Positions 1 to 8,206 of a stretch of 64,000 nucleotides of DNA are shown in pieces. The notes under the pieces are model-generated. The model saw only the letters and a program-made list of their open reading frames with translations. It was not told the DNA's origin and did not search any database. Within the stretch, counting starts at the first letter, position 1; every line of letters starts with the position of its first letter. Origin of the DNA: Oligoflexia bacterium (GTDB lineage: Bacteria > Bdellovibrionota > Bdellovibrionia > JABDDW01); the NCBI GenBank assembly GCA_016715815.1, contig JADJXN010000009.1, positions 15,859-79,858 of the forward strand, in the 5' to 3' direction. The position numbers and the translations under genes are program-made.

Positions 1-1266
1 CTTTTTCAAAAATTTGATACTTTCCAATTCAGGATTTTGATATCCCTCTATGACATCTTGAGGCCGCAATGGTTGAAGTGTATCTAAGCGAATTAAAAAT
101 GGAAGATCTGTATTCTTTGCTACCCAGTTTTTGTCGTGCAGATTTTTACTAATAATAACCTGCGCCAAGCCCAACGCAAACGCAGGGTCTGAACCAGGGC
201 GAATAATTGCTACGTCATCACACTTTGAGGCCGTTGCACTATATTCAACAGTAACTGCCGCAATTTTTGCACCCTTCATACGCGCTTCTGTCATCCAGTG
301 TGAATCTGGCATTTTGGTTGTAATCCAATTCATTCCCCATGGAATAATAAGGTTAGCATACTCGGTAGAAAATAAATCAAAATCATTGGTTTGCGCTCCA
401 GTCACCATTGGATGGCCTGGAGGCAAATCTGTGTGCCAGCTGTAAGAATCCCACCCACGAGCTGAAGCAGCTTTATCTGGCTCAACTCCTCTGATCTTAG
501 AATCCATCAGTGCCAATAAATTAGCAAACCGATAGAATCCAAATAATCTAGTTGACCCAAGAAATGCCATACCTCCTCTTAGCTTGAAGCTCTGTACTCC
601 TGCCCCCCCCATTGCTTGAATCATTTCTTCTTCATAGCCCTGAGCCCGCAAGTATTCTTCACCTTTTTTTCCATTGTAAGTTCTGGCTATATTTTCCGCT
701 GCTTTTGCAGTGATTTTATTTACTTCATCCCAACTAACCCTGAGCCATTTATCTTTCCCCCTTTGAAAATATTTTGGGTCAGGTCTTCCTGTTTTTGAAT
801 CTCTAGGAAACCCAGCATCAACCCAGTCTTTAAACCCTCTTCTCACCATTGGAGCTTTCACTCGCCTATCACCGTAAACCCGTCTTACTAATGAAAGCCC
901 CTTTTGGCAAATGCGAGGGTCCCATCGATGTGACGACTGACTTCCATACAAATCTTTTGCTTTGCCATAGCCAAATGAAGGACCAATTCGAAGCACTACT
1001 CCATTTTTTGTGTAGGCTTTGAGCAAGCAGTTGTGGGTGTCATTTGGGGCACATAAAAAATGGTACTCACTGTCTGTTTTAAAAATATCTCGATAAACTT
1101 TTTCCCAATCACGATTCGGATACTGGGCAAGGGGATTATCTATTATTGTTGGCTTAAAGTATTTCAGCGGCCCAGCAAATACATTTGTACTTGCCAAAAT
1201 AGTCGCTCCAGCTGCTGTTCCCTTCAGAAAAGCCCTTCGGTTTAATTCATTCTTTTTGTTAGACAT
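1..1266 (-). CDS. Tat-exported molybdopterin oxidoreductase, catalytic subunit (N-terminal part; cut by window start)
   Basis: An open frame runs from an ATG at 1264-1266 to the window edge with no stop, giving the first ~421 residues of a larger enzyme. Residues 1-31 are a twin-arginine signal (NRRAFLKG at 9-16, then a hydrophobic stretch ending near AFAG-like FAG), so the protein should be exported folded with its cofactor. A Cys-rich block follows at 72-80 (CAPNDTHNC), with another Cys in DPRICQKG, as in the iron-sulfur/Mo-bisMGD region of type II DMSO-reductase-family enzymes (the nitrate/nitrite oxidoreductase and ethylbenzene dehydrogenase group). The first Cys spacing differs from the classical NarG motif. 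Substrate cannot be told from this fragment. It is the last visible gene of an operon with tatA and two accessory genes. An in-frame run of eight C lies at 603-610. Confidence 0.85.
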   Translation of the reverse strand, partial: MSNKKNELNRRAFLKGTAAGATILASTNVFAGPLKYFKPTIIDNPLAQYPNRDWEKVYRDIFKTDSEYHFLCAPNDTHNCLLKAYTKNGVVLRIGPSFGYGKAKDLYGSQSSHRWDPRICQKGLSLVRRVYGDRRVKAPMVRRGFKDWVDAGFPRDSKTGRPDPKYFQRGKDKWLRVSWDEVNKITAKAAENIARTYNGKKGEEYLRAQGYEEEMIQAMGGAGVQSFKLRGGMAFLGSTRLFGFYRFANLLALMDSKIRGVEPDKAASARGWDSYSWHTDLPPGHPMVTGAQTNDFDLFSTEYANLIIPWGMNWITTKMPDSHWMTEARMKGAKIAAVTVEYSATASKCDDVAIIRPGSDPAFALGLAQVIISKNLHDKNWVAKNTDLPFLIRLDTLQPLRPQDVIEGYQNPELESIKFLKK

Positions 1267-1275
1267 ATAAACTCC

Positions 1276-1599
1276 TCATATGTTGTAAATTTCTCCAGTA
1301 AATATAGATAATACTGCCGCTGACGGCCAAACCTCGTTTAAATGGGCTTGCAAAAGCCCGCTGCCGCTGAGGGAAAGTTTAAAATTTATGTTTCCATTAA
1401 CTTCTCGGAGCCGCACCCCTTCAGGCAGCGATTCCACTATTAAATCTCTTCCCTTTAAATTAATTTTTGTTGTTGAATAAACAGGAAAAACTGCAAGATG
1501 GCCCAAGATTAATACATCTTCATTAACAACATTGGTTTTATTTACTTTCACCTTTGAAATTATTGTTCTAAAAAAATCTCGTCGTGAATTACGTATCAT
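1276..1599 (-). CDS. Small accessory protein with an N-terminal twin-arginine-like motif
   Basis: This 107-residue protein lies between a 263-residue accessory gene, whose stop overlaps its start by 4 bp, and the molybdoenzyme, which starts 9 nt downstream. The tight packing implies co-translation. Residues 4-11 read NSRRDFFR, which resembles a Tat consensus, but no hydrophobic segment follows (TIISKVKVNKTNVVNEDV), so it is unlikely to be a normal export signal. RRxFF motifs without a signal helix also occur in cytoplasmic maturation proteins such as NapF. The rest is predicted beta-rich and has no Cys, so it is not a ferredoxin. Context suggests a role in maturation or in binding the oxidoreductase. 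I do not recognise the family. Confidence 0.7.
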   Translation of the reverse strand: MIRNSRRDFFRTIISKVKVNKTNVVNEDVLILGHLAVFPVYSTTKINLKGRDLIVESLPEGVRLREVNGNINFKLSLSGSGLLQAHLNEVWPSAAVLSIFTGEIYNI

Positions 1600-2387
1600 G
1601 CACGCTCTCCATAGACAGCTACAGGACTAGCATCTTTCAGGCTAAATAATGGAAATTTTTCTTTTATCAGCTTTTCAAGTTGTTTACGGTAAATTGCACC
1701 AACAGATCCGCAGGTCAAGTTTTCTTTGGGCTCCAGCTTATACAAAAGTTTTTTTTCTGATAGACCTAGGAATTTTAGATCCATTTTCATTTCACTAAAC
1801 TTTAGTTCTATACTTACAAGTTCTTCTTTTATGTTCTCTGGTAAAGCCCCCCACTTATTTGTGTTTTTCCATATTGATTCTGTTGGGCTAGGTTCTTGGT
1901 CATAGAAAACATCTACACATTTGTCATCATGTACAGAAATTGAGCTATTCCTAACAAAGCCAACTTCATCACTAATACCAGTGACTAACCCATCAATAGC
2001 CTCTCTCCAGTATTGGCAGTATCTGCTCCCAATAGATTCTCCCCCCTCACAACCTTTCCGATTAAGAACATGTGCCGTTGTCTTTATCTCCCAGGTTCCG
2101 ATAAGACAAGGTACCCCTAGTTTATCTACAAAGTCTGTAAAGTCACTTTTTTCCCAAATTAAGCCTTTTGATTTTTGATAACTTAAACCCAGGTTCCGGG
2201 AGTTTAGAAAAATTTGCTTTAAAAAATCTTCAAATTTATCTTCACCCAAACCATTGAGAGTATACACATATTCAGTTTCGGCTTTTTGATCTATGAAAGT
2301 TTTTTTATATGCAGCCTCGCGAGCACGCTGCCATCTGTTCCTTATGTCTTGAATCGTGGTTTCAACTTCATACGCTATGTTACCCAT
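1596..2387 (-). CDS. Conserved accessory protein of the molybdoenzyme operon, V4R-like Cys pattern
   Basis: This 263-residue soluble protein starts 3 nt after the tatA stop and overlaps the next gene by 4 bp, so the three genes form one unit with the molybdoenzyme. The middle of the protein (about 125-175) reads GC..GESIGSRYCQYWREAIDG, then a DDKCVDVFYD block. This spacing of Gly and Cys residues recalls V4R-type small-molecule or metal-binding domains, but the match is by eye only. There is no signal peptide or membrane segment, so it should stay in the cytoplasm. Given the neighbours it could be a private assembly chaperone, replacing the TorD/NarJ type normally found with such enzymes; none is visible here. 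Function is inferred from position. Confidence 0.7.
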   Translation of the reverse strand: MGNIAYEVETTIQDIRNRWQRAREAAYKKTFIDQKAETEYVYTLNGLGEDKFEDFLKQIFLNSRNLGLSYQKSKGLIWEKSDFTDFVDKLGVPCLIGTWEIKTTAHVLNRKGCEGGESIGSRYCQYWREAIDGLVTGISDEVGFVRNSSISVHDDKCVDVFYDQEPSPTESIWKNTNKWGALPENIKEELVSIELKFSEMKMDLKFLGLSEKKLLYKLEPKENLTCGSVGAIYRKQLEKLIKEKFPLFSLKDASPVAVYGERA

Positions 2388-2390
2388 AGA

Positions 2391-2603
2391 TCACCGCTTA
2401 ACTCTAGAGGAAATTTGGATCTGTTTTGGTTCTGAAGGTTGTTTTGGCACAACTTCATCATTACTAATTTCAAAGAGTTCTTTTTTAAAATTAGAAATTG
2501 TTTTTCCTAGCGCCTGACCAAGTGAGGGCAGTCGATTTGATCCAAAAAATAAAAGTGCAATTCCTCCAACTAGTAAAAGCTCAGTCATACCTAGGTTGCC
2601 CAT
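2391..2603 (-). CDS. tatA: Sec-independent protein translocase subunit TatA/TatE family
   Basis: The 70-residue protein has the TatA plan: a short N-terminus, one membrane helix (residues 6-20, ELLLVGGIALLFFG), the FG-hinge followed by LPSLGQALG, and an amphipathic helix with a charged tail. TatA oligomers form the pore through which folded, cofactor-loaded proteins with RR signals cross the inner membrane. It is the first gene of the operon whose last visible gene is a Tat substrate, which suggests that a dedicated TatA copy is made with its cargo. TatB and TatC are not in this window. Confidence 0.9.
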   Translation of the reverse strand: MGNLGMTELLLVGGIALLFFGSNRLPSLGQALGKTISNFKKELFEISNDEVVPKQPSEPKQIQISSRVKR

Positions 2604-2772
2604 TAGTGCTCCAAACTGCTTACTTAAGCGCCCTTTGTTTTTGATATTATATAAATTTATGGTAAATACTTATGATCAGGATCAGTATTAATTAGATTAA
2701 GTGTGCAATGCGGAAAATAATTTTAGCTTAATTAAAAAATTAATGCGGGTCGTTGTAAAGTATTCTAACGCT

Positions 2773-2922
2773 CTACTGACACTTAAATTTCATCTCAGTG
2801 CTGTAGTCCTTACCACTTGTCATAATTGAGCCAACAGTACCTGCCCCACCAACAACTGCACCGCCTGTGCGTGTCTGGTCTAATGCTGAGCGCTCGGCAT
2901 CTTCACCTTCAACTACTTTTTC
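2773..2922 (-). pseudogene. C-terminal remnant of a Gly-rich protein
   Basis: Downstream of the methyltransferase stop, on the same strand but another frame, an open stretch without a start codon encodes about 49 residues. It begins EKVVEGEDAERSALDQ, continues with a glycine-rich hydrophobic stretch (GGAVVGGAGTVGSI) and ends KFKCQ before TAG. Codon choice looks protein-like. With no start and a stop just upstream it is best read as the surviving end of a deleted gene. It fills most of the 300-bp gap between tatA and the methyltransferase; the rest of the gap shows nothing else clear. Confidence 0.4.
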
Positions 2923-3590
2923 TTAAACAAGGCTTCAGCTAATTGTTGCTGGGTTGATTTTCCCTTATCCCCACCGTCTTTTGTGTGCATGTCAAAAAGA
3001 TTGTATTTTGCCGCATCTTTATCAAGTGGTTTTTGAGCAAGGCACTGAACCACATGCTTTCCACCAACAAAACCTTCATTATAATATAAAATGCGCATGC
3101 CCTTTAAATTGTGCAAAATTTCATTAGAACGGTAAAAGTAATTACGTGTGTCCTCCGGCGAGAGAGGCTCCTTCATTTCATCAACGGTGTAGGAATTTAT
3201 TAACAAAGTGCCACCTTGTTTAAGGGCACGCACTATTTCAGAATAATACCTTGTGACAGATGGTTTAAAATAAAACATCACAATGCTGTCATACTCCATA
3301 AGGCCAAAAAGATATAAATCAAGATCACCTTGCTTTACCTCTAACTCTACACCACTTTGTTGAGCAAGTGATTGAGCACGCTCAATTGCTACTTTTGAAG
3401 CATCAAAGCCTTTTACATGAAAACCGCTTTTAGCCAAAAAAACACTATTAACCCCCTCACCCATGCCAATATCTAATACTTTGCCTTTTTTAAGACGACT
3501 TAGCATTTGAGTTAAAAACGCATCAGCGTCTTTACCTTTTAAATAAGTGTTTTTTTGATAATAACTATCCCAAAATTCTTGCGGTTTCAT
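2913..3590 (-). CDS. Class I SAM-dependent methyltransferase
   Basis: This 225-residue protein has the Rossmann methyltransferase motifs: VLDIGMGEGVNSVFLAKSG (motif I, SAM binding, about 38-56) and the acidic strand end GFDAS (motif II), followed by a motif III/IV region (LEVKQGDLDLY). It resembles the TehB/class I group that methylates small molecules, but nothing fixes the acceptor. It begins with MKPQEFWDSYYQ, a start typical of this group. It is monocistronic and divergent from lpxD, with a 95-bp shared upstream region. The C-terminal tail after residue 200 is Lys-rich and not part of the catalytic fold. Confidence 0.8.
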   Translation of the reverse strand: MKPQEFWDSYYQKNTYLKGKDADAFLTQMLSRLKKGKVLDIGMGEGVNSVFLAKSGFHVKGFDASKVAIERAQSLAQQSGVELEVKQGDLDLYLFGLMEYDSIVMFYFKPSVTRYYSEIVRALKQGGTLLINSYTVDEMKEPLSPEDTRNYFYRSNEILHNLKGMRILYYNEGFVGGKHVVQCLAQKPLDKDAAKYNLFDMHTKDGGDKGKSTQQQLAEALFKKK

Positions 3591-3685
3591 TTCTATGAGA
3601 ATCTGAGTATTTTAAGGGAAAATCAATAGTTAAAATTAAACTTAAGGCTATTCAAAATGGCCATTATAGGCTATGAGTCAAGACA

Positions 3686-4732
3686 ATGATAAAAGTAACT
3701 GATGTTTTAAAAGAGTTTAAAAACTTAAATTTAATCATAGAAGTTATTGGTAACCCTGAGGCAAGCTTTGAAAATGTCTCTTCTGTTGAAAATTGTGGCC
3801 CTAAAGACCTTACTTTTTTAGAAAACCCTGAGTTTCTACAAAATATTATTAAACAAAAACCAAGTGTTGTTGTTACTAACCCTAAATTAAAAGACCAGTT
3901 AAAAGAGACTCAGGCTGTGCTTGTAACAGCAAATGTGCGCCTAGCCCACGCACTGATTAAGAAAAAATATGCAGACCGTGATTTTACTAAATCTGGCTGG
4001 GTGAATATTCACCCAAGTGCAGTCGTGCATGAAACCGCAAAGCTTGGTGAAAGTGTTGTGGTAGAGCCAAAAGCAGTTATTGGGAAAAATGCTTTAATTG
4101 GTAAAAACACACGTATTATGGCAGGAGCTGTTATTGAAAATGATGTTGAAATTGGACAAGACTGCGTTATTCACCCCAATGTGGTTATTGGTTATAAGTG
4201 CAAACTTGGCAATGAAGTAGTTATTGAAGGTGGAAGTGTCATTGGCTCTCAGGGTTATGGTTTTGCCCAAGATGAAAAAAAGAGAAGTTATCAAATTCCC
4301 CAAACAGGAATTGTTGTTATTGAAGACCGCGTGCGCGTGGGAGCAAATAATTGTATTGATAGAGCTGCTTATGGCCAAACACGCATTGGCGCAGGCACAA
4401 AGCTTGATAATCTTTGCCATGTAGCCCACAACGTTCAAATTGGTGAGGATTGCATCTTAACAGCGTTTTTCTGTGTGGCGGGCTCAACAAAAATTGGGGA
4501 TAGAATGGTGGCAAGTGGTCAAACCGGAATTATAGACCATTTAAACATTTGTAATGACGTTACCCTTTTACATAAGGCAGGTGTGACAAAAGATATTACA
4601 GTACCTGGCGCTTACGCAGGAATACCTTTGCAAAATTTTAGCGATTACACTAAAAATGCAGCAGTTTTAAAAAATGCGAGTGAGCTTCGTAAAAAGGTTT
4701 TAGATTTAGAAAAAGAATTAAAAAATAAATAA
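3686..4732 (+). CDS. lpxD: UDP-3-O-(3-hydroxyacyl)glucosamine N-acyltransferase LpxD
   Basis: LpxD adds the second 3-hydroxyacyl chain, from acyl-ACP, to UDP-3-O-acyl-glucosamine in lipid A synthesis. The 348-residue length fits. Residues 1-100 form the uridine-binding domain (KDLTFLENPEF). From about 105 the left-handed beta-helix hexapeptide repeats run (PSAVVHETAKLGE, IGKNALIGKNTRI, IGQDCVIHPNVVIG). The catalytic His lies in the HVAHNVQIGEDC segment near residue 250, and a C-terminal helix (LRKKVLDLEKELKN) follows as in the trimer-forming family. Here lpxD is apart from bamA/fabZ/lpxA, its usual neighbours. It is followed after 12 nt by a secreted nuclease gene. Confidence 0.95.
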   Translation: MIKVTDVLKEFKNLNLIIEVIGNPEASFENVSSVENCGPKDLTFLENPEFLQNIIKQKPSVVVTNPKLKDQLKETQAVLVTANVRLAHALIKKKYADRDFTKSGWVNIHPSAVVHETAKLGESVVVEPKAVIGKNALIGKNTRIMAGAVIENDVEIGQDCVIHPNVVIGYKCKLGNEVVIEGGSVIGSQGYGFAQDEKKRSYQIPQTGIVVIEDRVRVGANNCIDRAAYGQTRIGAGTKLDNLCHVAHNVQIGEDCILTAFFCVAGSTKIGDRMVASGQTGIIDHLNICNDVTLLHKAGVTKDITVPGAYAGIPLQNFSDYTKNAAVLKNASELRKKVLDLEKELKNK

Positions 4733-4744
4733 GGGGCATTAAAA

Positions 4745-5668
4745 ATGATTAAAATTTTTTTATTAATCTTGTTTGTAACAGTAAAATCTTATGGCTGGGG
4801 GGACTTGGGCCATCAAACTGTAGCAGAAATTGCATCAAAGCATATTTCAGCTAAAACAAAAGCAGCAATTGAAAAAATATTAGCTCCTGAACCACTTGCA
4901 GCAGCAGCTATTTGGCCAGATATAGTCCGCGGAGATAAAAGATTTTCCATGTTTGCGCCCTATCACTACTCTGAAGTTCCAGAGGGTAAAACCTATGACA
5001 CTATGGAAAAACATGAGCATGCTGCTAAAGATGCCATGACTGTAATTGTTAAATACCCTGAGCTAATTAAAAATGTTTCTTCTTCAAAAGAGCAGAAGAT
5101 GATTGCTTTAAGATACATCATTCATGTTGTAGGAGATGTGCACCAACCCCTTCATGTAGGTAATGGTAAAGATAAAGGCGGAAATGATTGTCTTGTGGTT
5201 TGGCAAAACCCAAAAACAAAATTTAATACAAACCATAATTTACACTCCATGTGGGATGACACGTTAATTGAGCAGTTTCGCTCAGAAAGAAGAGAAAAGT
5301 TAAAAAACTTTTATGGCTATGATATTTATGCAAAAGAAATTTTAAAGAAATATGAAAATTTAAAGGATGAGTTTGACAAAATTAAATCAAAGTCTGCTAA
5401 TGATTGGTTTAATGAGTCTATTGAGCTCAGAGATTCTTTAGTGTACCCAGCAAACCCTGAGAAATATTGCAAAAAAAATGTATTACAAAATGACAAACCT
5501 ATTCTTTCAAATGATTATTACCAAAAAGCAATACCTGTAATTGAAAAACGCCTACTATACGGCGGGATCAGACTTGCTAAAGTTTTAGATGATATTTTTG
5601 CAAGCTTTCCAAATGTTCAATCAAACGATATGGAAGTTTTAAACTCGCTTCAATTGACTAACCATTGA
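4745..5668 (+). CDS. Secreted S1/P1-type zinc nuclease
   Basis: This 307-residue protein has a signal peptide (MIKIFLLILFVTVKSYG) whose cleavage would leave Trp as residue 1 of the mature enzyme, and the N-terminal Trp is a zinc ligand in this family. Further ligand motifs are GHQTVAEIA, WPDIVRGD, YHYSEVP, IHVVGDVHQPLHVG and NLHSMWDD, the complete set for the three-zinc cluster. Family members cut single-stranded DNA and RNA and also remove 3' phosphates. It follows lpxD after 12 nt and may be co-transcribed. Its 3' end overlaps the convergent membrane-protein gene by 30 bp. In a predatory or scavenging bacterium it could digest released nucleic acid, which is inference. Confidence 0.9.
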   Translation: MIKIFLLILFVTVKSYGWGDLGHQTVAEIASKHISAKTKAAIEKILAPEPLAAAAIWPDIVRGDKRFSMFAPYHYSEVPEGKTYDTMEKHEHAAKDAMTVIVKYPELIKNVSSSKEQKMIALRYIIHVVGDVHQPLHVGNGKDKGGNDCLVVWQNPKTKFNTNHNLHSMWDDTLIEQFRSERREKLKNFYGYDIYAKEILKKYENLKDEFDKIKSKSANDWFNESIELRDSLVYPANPEKYCKKNVLQNDKPILSNDYYQKAIPVIEKRLLYGGIRLAKVLDDIFASFPNVQSNDMEVLNSLQLTNH

Positions 5669-6106
5669 TGAATTAAGCTCATCATGGCGAATCTTGCCAC
5701 CCATGTTTGCGGCAAGCCCCATAAAAAAGCATGTTGCCAGAGCTGACACAAGAATAATGTTTATTAAAGATTTTTTGTATTTTTTAAGCTTATTAAAATA
5801 GGCGTAAGTCAAAATACTTGCCCCTGAAGTCAAAAGTGAAAATATAAGTGCTATTTGACTTATTTCTTCATGTTTTTCAATGACCTCTTCAGAAAAACCA
5901 GGAAGGTGCTCTACAAATTCTTCTGCTGGCTCACCAGTTAAAAAAGCAAAAACTGATGTGACACCAACAAGCACAAAAAATTTTAGAGAAAATTTAAGAA
6001 ACTCATCATTATTCTTAAAAATGGCATAAAGTAAAATAAGAAGGCCAAATACTGTGCCCACTACTGGAAAGTGATTAATGATTAAATGTATATGTGCTTG
6101 ATTCAT
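5639..6106 (-). CDS. Four-helix inner-membrane protein, DUF2231-like
   Basis: The 155-residue protein begins HIHLIINHFPVVGTVFGLLI, very like the HxxxNHFPI opening of DUF2231-type membrane proteins. It has four hydrophobic segments (about 10-30, 38-58, 85-105 and 116-136) and a His/Glu-rich loop between helices 2 and 3 (EFVEHLPGFSEEVIEKHEE). Conserved His residues in such proteins are suspected to bind haem or metal, but no reaction is established. It is a single gene, convergent with the S1/P1 nuclease, and the last ten codons of the two genes overlap. Confidence 0.7.
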   Translation of the reverse strand: MNQAHIHLIINHFPVVGTVFGLLILLYAIFKNNDEFLKFSLKFFVLVGVTSVFAFLTGEPAEEFVEHLPGFSEEVIEKHEEISQIALIFSLLTSGASILTYAYFNKLKKYKKSLINIILVSALATCFFMGLAANMGGKIRHDELNSSMVSQLKRV

Positions 6107-6130
6107 GCATCCCCCATTTTAAAATAAAAA

Positions 6131-6150
6131 AAGGCCGCTTTAAGCGGCCT
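6131..6150 (-). terminator. Intrinsic terminator of the Hsp20 gene
   Basis: A near-perfect stem with 9-bp arms (AGGCCGCTT / AAGCGGCCT) lies 7 nt after the Hsp20 stop. On the minus strand it is followed by a T-rich run (from the A-run at 6121-6131). The symmetrical stem could also stop transcripts from the plus strand, though no T-run follows on that side. Confidence 0.85.
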
Positions 6151-6156
6151 TTGCCG

Positions 6157-6567
6157 TTACCTAACTGCAATCAACTTTGCGCCTGATTTGGCAGCCTTAG
6201 GTACGGCTAGCGAAAGAACACCATTTTCATACTTCGCATCTACCTTTTCAACATTTACAGGAGTCGGCAACTCAAAGCTTCTGTAATAGCTTCCATAGGA
6301 CACCTCACAAAAATGAGTCTTAGTATCCTTATCTTCTTCTTTTCGTTGTGACTTCCTTTCGCCAGAAACGATCAGTTTATTACCGTACAATTCAATGCCG
6401 ATATCATCTTTGCGTAATCCTGGCATATCAATTTTCAAGTTATAGTGCGTTGGTGTTTCTTCGAAATCTGTTTCAAGTTCAAAATCTTCGATTGAATCTT
6501 CCCACGCCCTTTCCATTCTTCTCATAAAATCTCTAGAAAAAGGAATCATACTTTTTGCTGTTAACAT
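6157..6567 (-). CDS. Small heat shock protein, Hsp20/alpha-crystallin family
   Basis: The reading frame is open further upstream, but the start is set at the ATG at 6565-6567 (MLTAKSMIPF), which follows a strong AGGAGGA ribosome site, giving 136 residues. The alpha-crystallin domain (about 40-130) shows FEETPTHYNLKIDMPGLRKD, then KLIVSGERK, SYGSYYRSFELPTPV and the terminal YENGVLSLAVPK signature. These ATP-independent chaperones hold unfolding proteins as large oligomers. The short N-terminus and absence of a long C-terminal I-x-I tail place it with small bacterial members. It is monocistronic with its own terminator. A heat-shock promoter is likely in 6568-6727, but no clear sigma-32 site was found. 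Confidence 0.92.
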   Translation of the reverse strand: MLTAKSMIPFSRDFMRRMERAWEDSIEDFELETDFEETPTHYNLKIDMPGLRKDDIGIELYGNKLIVSGERKSQRKEEDKDTKTHFCEVSYGSYYRSFELPTPVNVEKVDAKYENGVLSLAVPKAAKSGAKLIAVR

Positions 6568-6727
6568 TTTCTCCTCCTTTTCTACAAAGCGACTTTTTGC
6601 TTTGCTCTTTAACTTCCTGATTATTAACTGTCGCAAGTTTAATGCCACCGCGAAGTAGCAATAAATTTTAGTTGAAAGCTTAAGCGTAACCTTTTGACAA
6701 AATTTGAGGTGCCAAACTGGCAAAGTT

Positions 6728-7678
6728 TTAAAAATGCCACCCTATGGCAAGTTTTGCATCACCAATAGCTGCAGGAATTTTTAATGAGTTTGTTGTAAAA
6801 GCTGTCATATCTCCCGTTGCTATAATGGCTATTAAAAAATCATCCCCATTAAAACCAAAGGAAATAACGGCATCTGATTTTACAGCATTACCAATGCTAT
6901 ATGTTTGGCCAATACTATCTTTAATAACTCTGTAAGTTCCACCAAGACCTACGTTTAGCAGTAAACTAGTGAAAACTTTTTTGGACCAAGCAATAGTGTA
7001 ACCATAACCGCCTTTTAAAGTTAAAGAATTAAAGTGAAGACTAATGACATTTTTATCATCACCAAACTGGGACCTAACTTGAGAGGGTATTAAAAAAGAA
7101 TCACTACTAAAATAGGTGTCACTAAAATTTAAACCCCAAAGCCAAGACCCCCCACTTGATTCTTGCCTTGCATCTTGATTAATAGCAGCGGTGTAGGAAA
7201 ATTTCTCAGGACTTGAAACAATAGTGGCATTTAAGGAGATATTTCCACCAACCATATTTGCATCAAGCATATGAAAGCCTGGCGCATAACCTGTTGCAAT
7301 TTGAGATGTGTTTTCAAGATAAAAACCTTTATAGCGCTGATAATTTGCTTCAAGCCTAAGCCACCTTGGTGTGTAGGTAACTCGGTAATCAGTATATTCT
7401 GTAACACCCTTTTTTTGTGCTGAGCCTGGGTCATCATTATTGGCCCAACCATAGCCAACGCTAATAAAGCCATTAATTGAAACATCCACACCGGTGAGCG
7501 CTCTAATATTAGGTGCCCATACCACATTGGTGCTATTAAAGGTATTTTCAATGGTAAATTTATATGTTGGCGTGTCTGCATAAAGCCTTGCGGTGAGTAT
7601 TTTATTTTTAAACTCATTAATCTGCCCATGGGCTTGGATAGTTGTAAGTAGAACTAGAAACATAAATGAATTTTTCAT
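6728..7678 (-). CDS. Outer-membrane barrel-like protein, DUF4421-like
   Basis: This protein of about 316 residues has a signal peptide (MKNSFMFLVLLTTIQAHG; start chosen at 7676-7678, though the frame is open to 7699). The mature part has alternating aromatic/polar strands (RWLRLEANYQRYKGFYLEN, SVGYGWANNDD, LTLKGGYGYTIAW) and ends in an aromatic residue (AIGWHF), the usual signal for outer-membrane barrel assembly. The layout resembles DUF4421 proteins. No function is known for that family. An inverted repeat TACTAG-A-CTAGTA (7679-7691) sits directly upstream of the start codon. Confidence 0.6.
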   Translation of the reverse strand: MKNSFMFLVLLTTIQAHGQINEFKNKILTARLYADTPTYKFTIENTFNSTNVVWAPNIRALTGVDVSINGFISVGYGWANNDDPGSAQKKGVTEYTDYRVTYTPRWLRLEANYQRYKGFYLENTSQIATGYAPGFHMLDANMVGGNISLNATIVSSPEKFSYTAAINQDARQESSGGSWLWGLNFSDTYFSSDSFLIPSQVRSQFGDDKNVISLHFNSLTLKGGYGYTIAWSKKVFTSLLLNVGLGGTYRVIKDSIGQTYSIGNAVKSDAVISFGFNGDDFLIAIIATGDMTAFTTNSLKIPAAIGDAKLAIGWHF

Positions 7679-7761
7679 TACTAGACTAGTATCTAGCAAA
7701 AAAACTCTAATTTACAATTAATCTTTTAACTTGCTTTAATACTATCTATGGAGGAGCAGCT

Positions 7762-8166
7762 ATGAAACATGCAAAATTATATGGAAAGTTAGGTTTAATT
7801 ACATTTATTTTGGTTTTTATAACAGATTTTATTATTCACGGTATGATTTTAAAAGGCACCTACGCAGCCACTGCAAGTCTTTGGCGCCCTGAAGCTGACA
7901 TGAGTCATTTTTTTCCTTTTATGCTCTCAGGACAAATAATTGTGGCTGTGTTTTTTGCCATTATTTTTACCCATGGCTATAAAGGCAAGGGCATTAAAGA
8001 AGGTGTTCACTATGGCCTACTCATGGGAAGCTTGTGGGCAGGGCAAAACTTAATAATGTATGCAGTATTACCATACCCACTAAGCCTAACACTTTCTTGG
8101 ATATTTTTGGGTTATATACAAACCATTTTTATTGGTGTGCTACTTACAAAATTAGTAAAAAAATAA
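7762..8166 (+). CDS. Small inner-membrane protein, four helices
   Basis: The 134-residue protein has four predicted membrane helices (about 11-31, 48-68, 82-102 and 110-130), with a polar loop carrying LWRPEADM after helix 1. It has no catalytic motif. A GGAGGAG ribosome site lies 6 nt before the start. It is a single gene, divergent from the barrel-like gene upstream and convergent with the sugar dehydrogenase gene. I recognise the general pattern of uncharacterised bacterial membrane proteins but not a named family. Confidence 0.7.
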   Translation: MKHAKLYGKLGLITFILVFITDFIIHGMILKGTYAATASLWRPEADMSHFFPFMLSGQIIVAVFFAIIFTHGYKGKGIKEGVHYGLLMGSLWAGQNLIMYAVLPYPLSLTLSWIFLGYIQTIFIGVLLTKLVKK

Positions 8167-8206
8167 TGTTTAATGGATTTTATAAGCAGCTTAAAAACCA
8201 GGTGAA

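Noticed and set aside
131..445. 104-codon plus-strand frame near the window start
   Set aside because: It is the shadow of the molybdoenzyme gene, which is open over the full 1266 bp on the other strand.
4094..4438. 114-codon minus-strand frame inside lpxD
   Set aside because: Mirror of the hexapeptide-repeat region; lpxD is well supported on the plus strand.
6568..6727. TGGCAC-containing sequence upstream of hsp20 resembling a sigma-54 promoter
   Set aside because: The TGGCAC element is not followed at the right spacing by TTGC, so the -12 element is missing.
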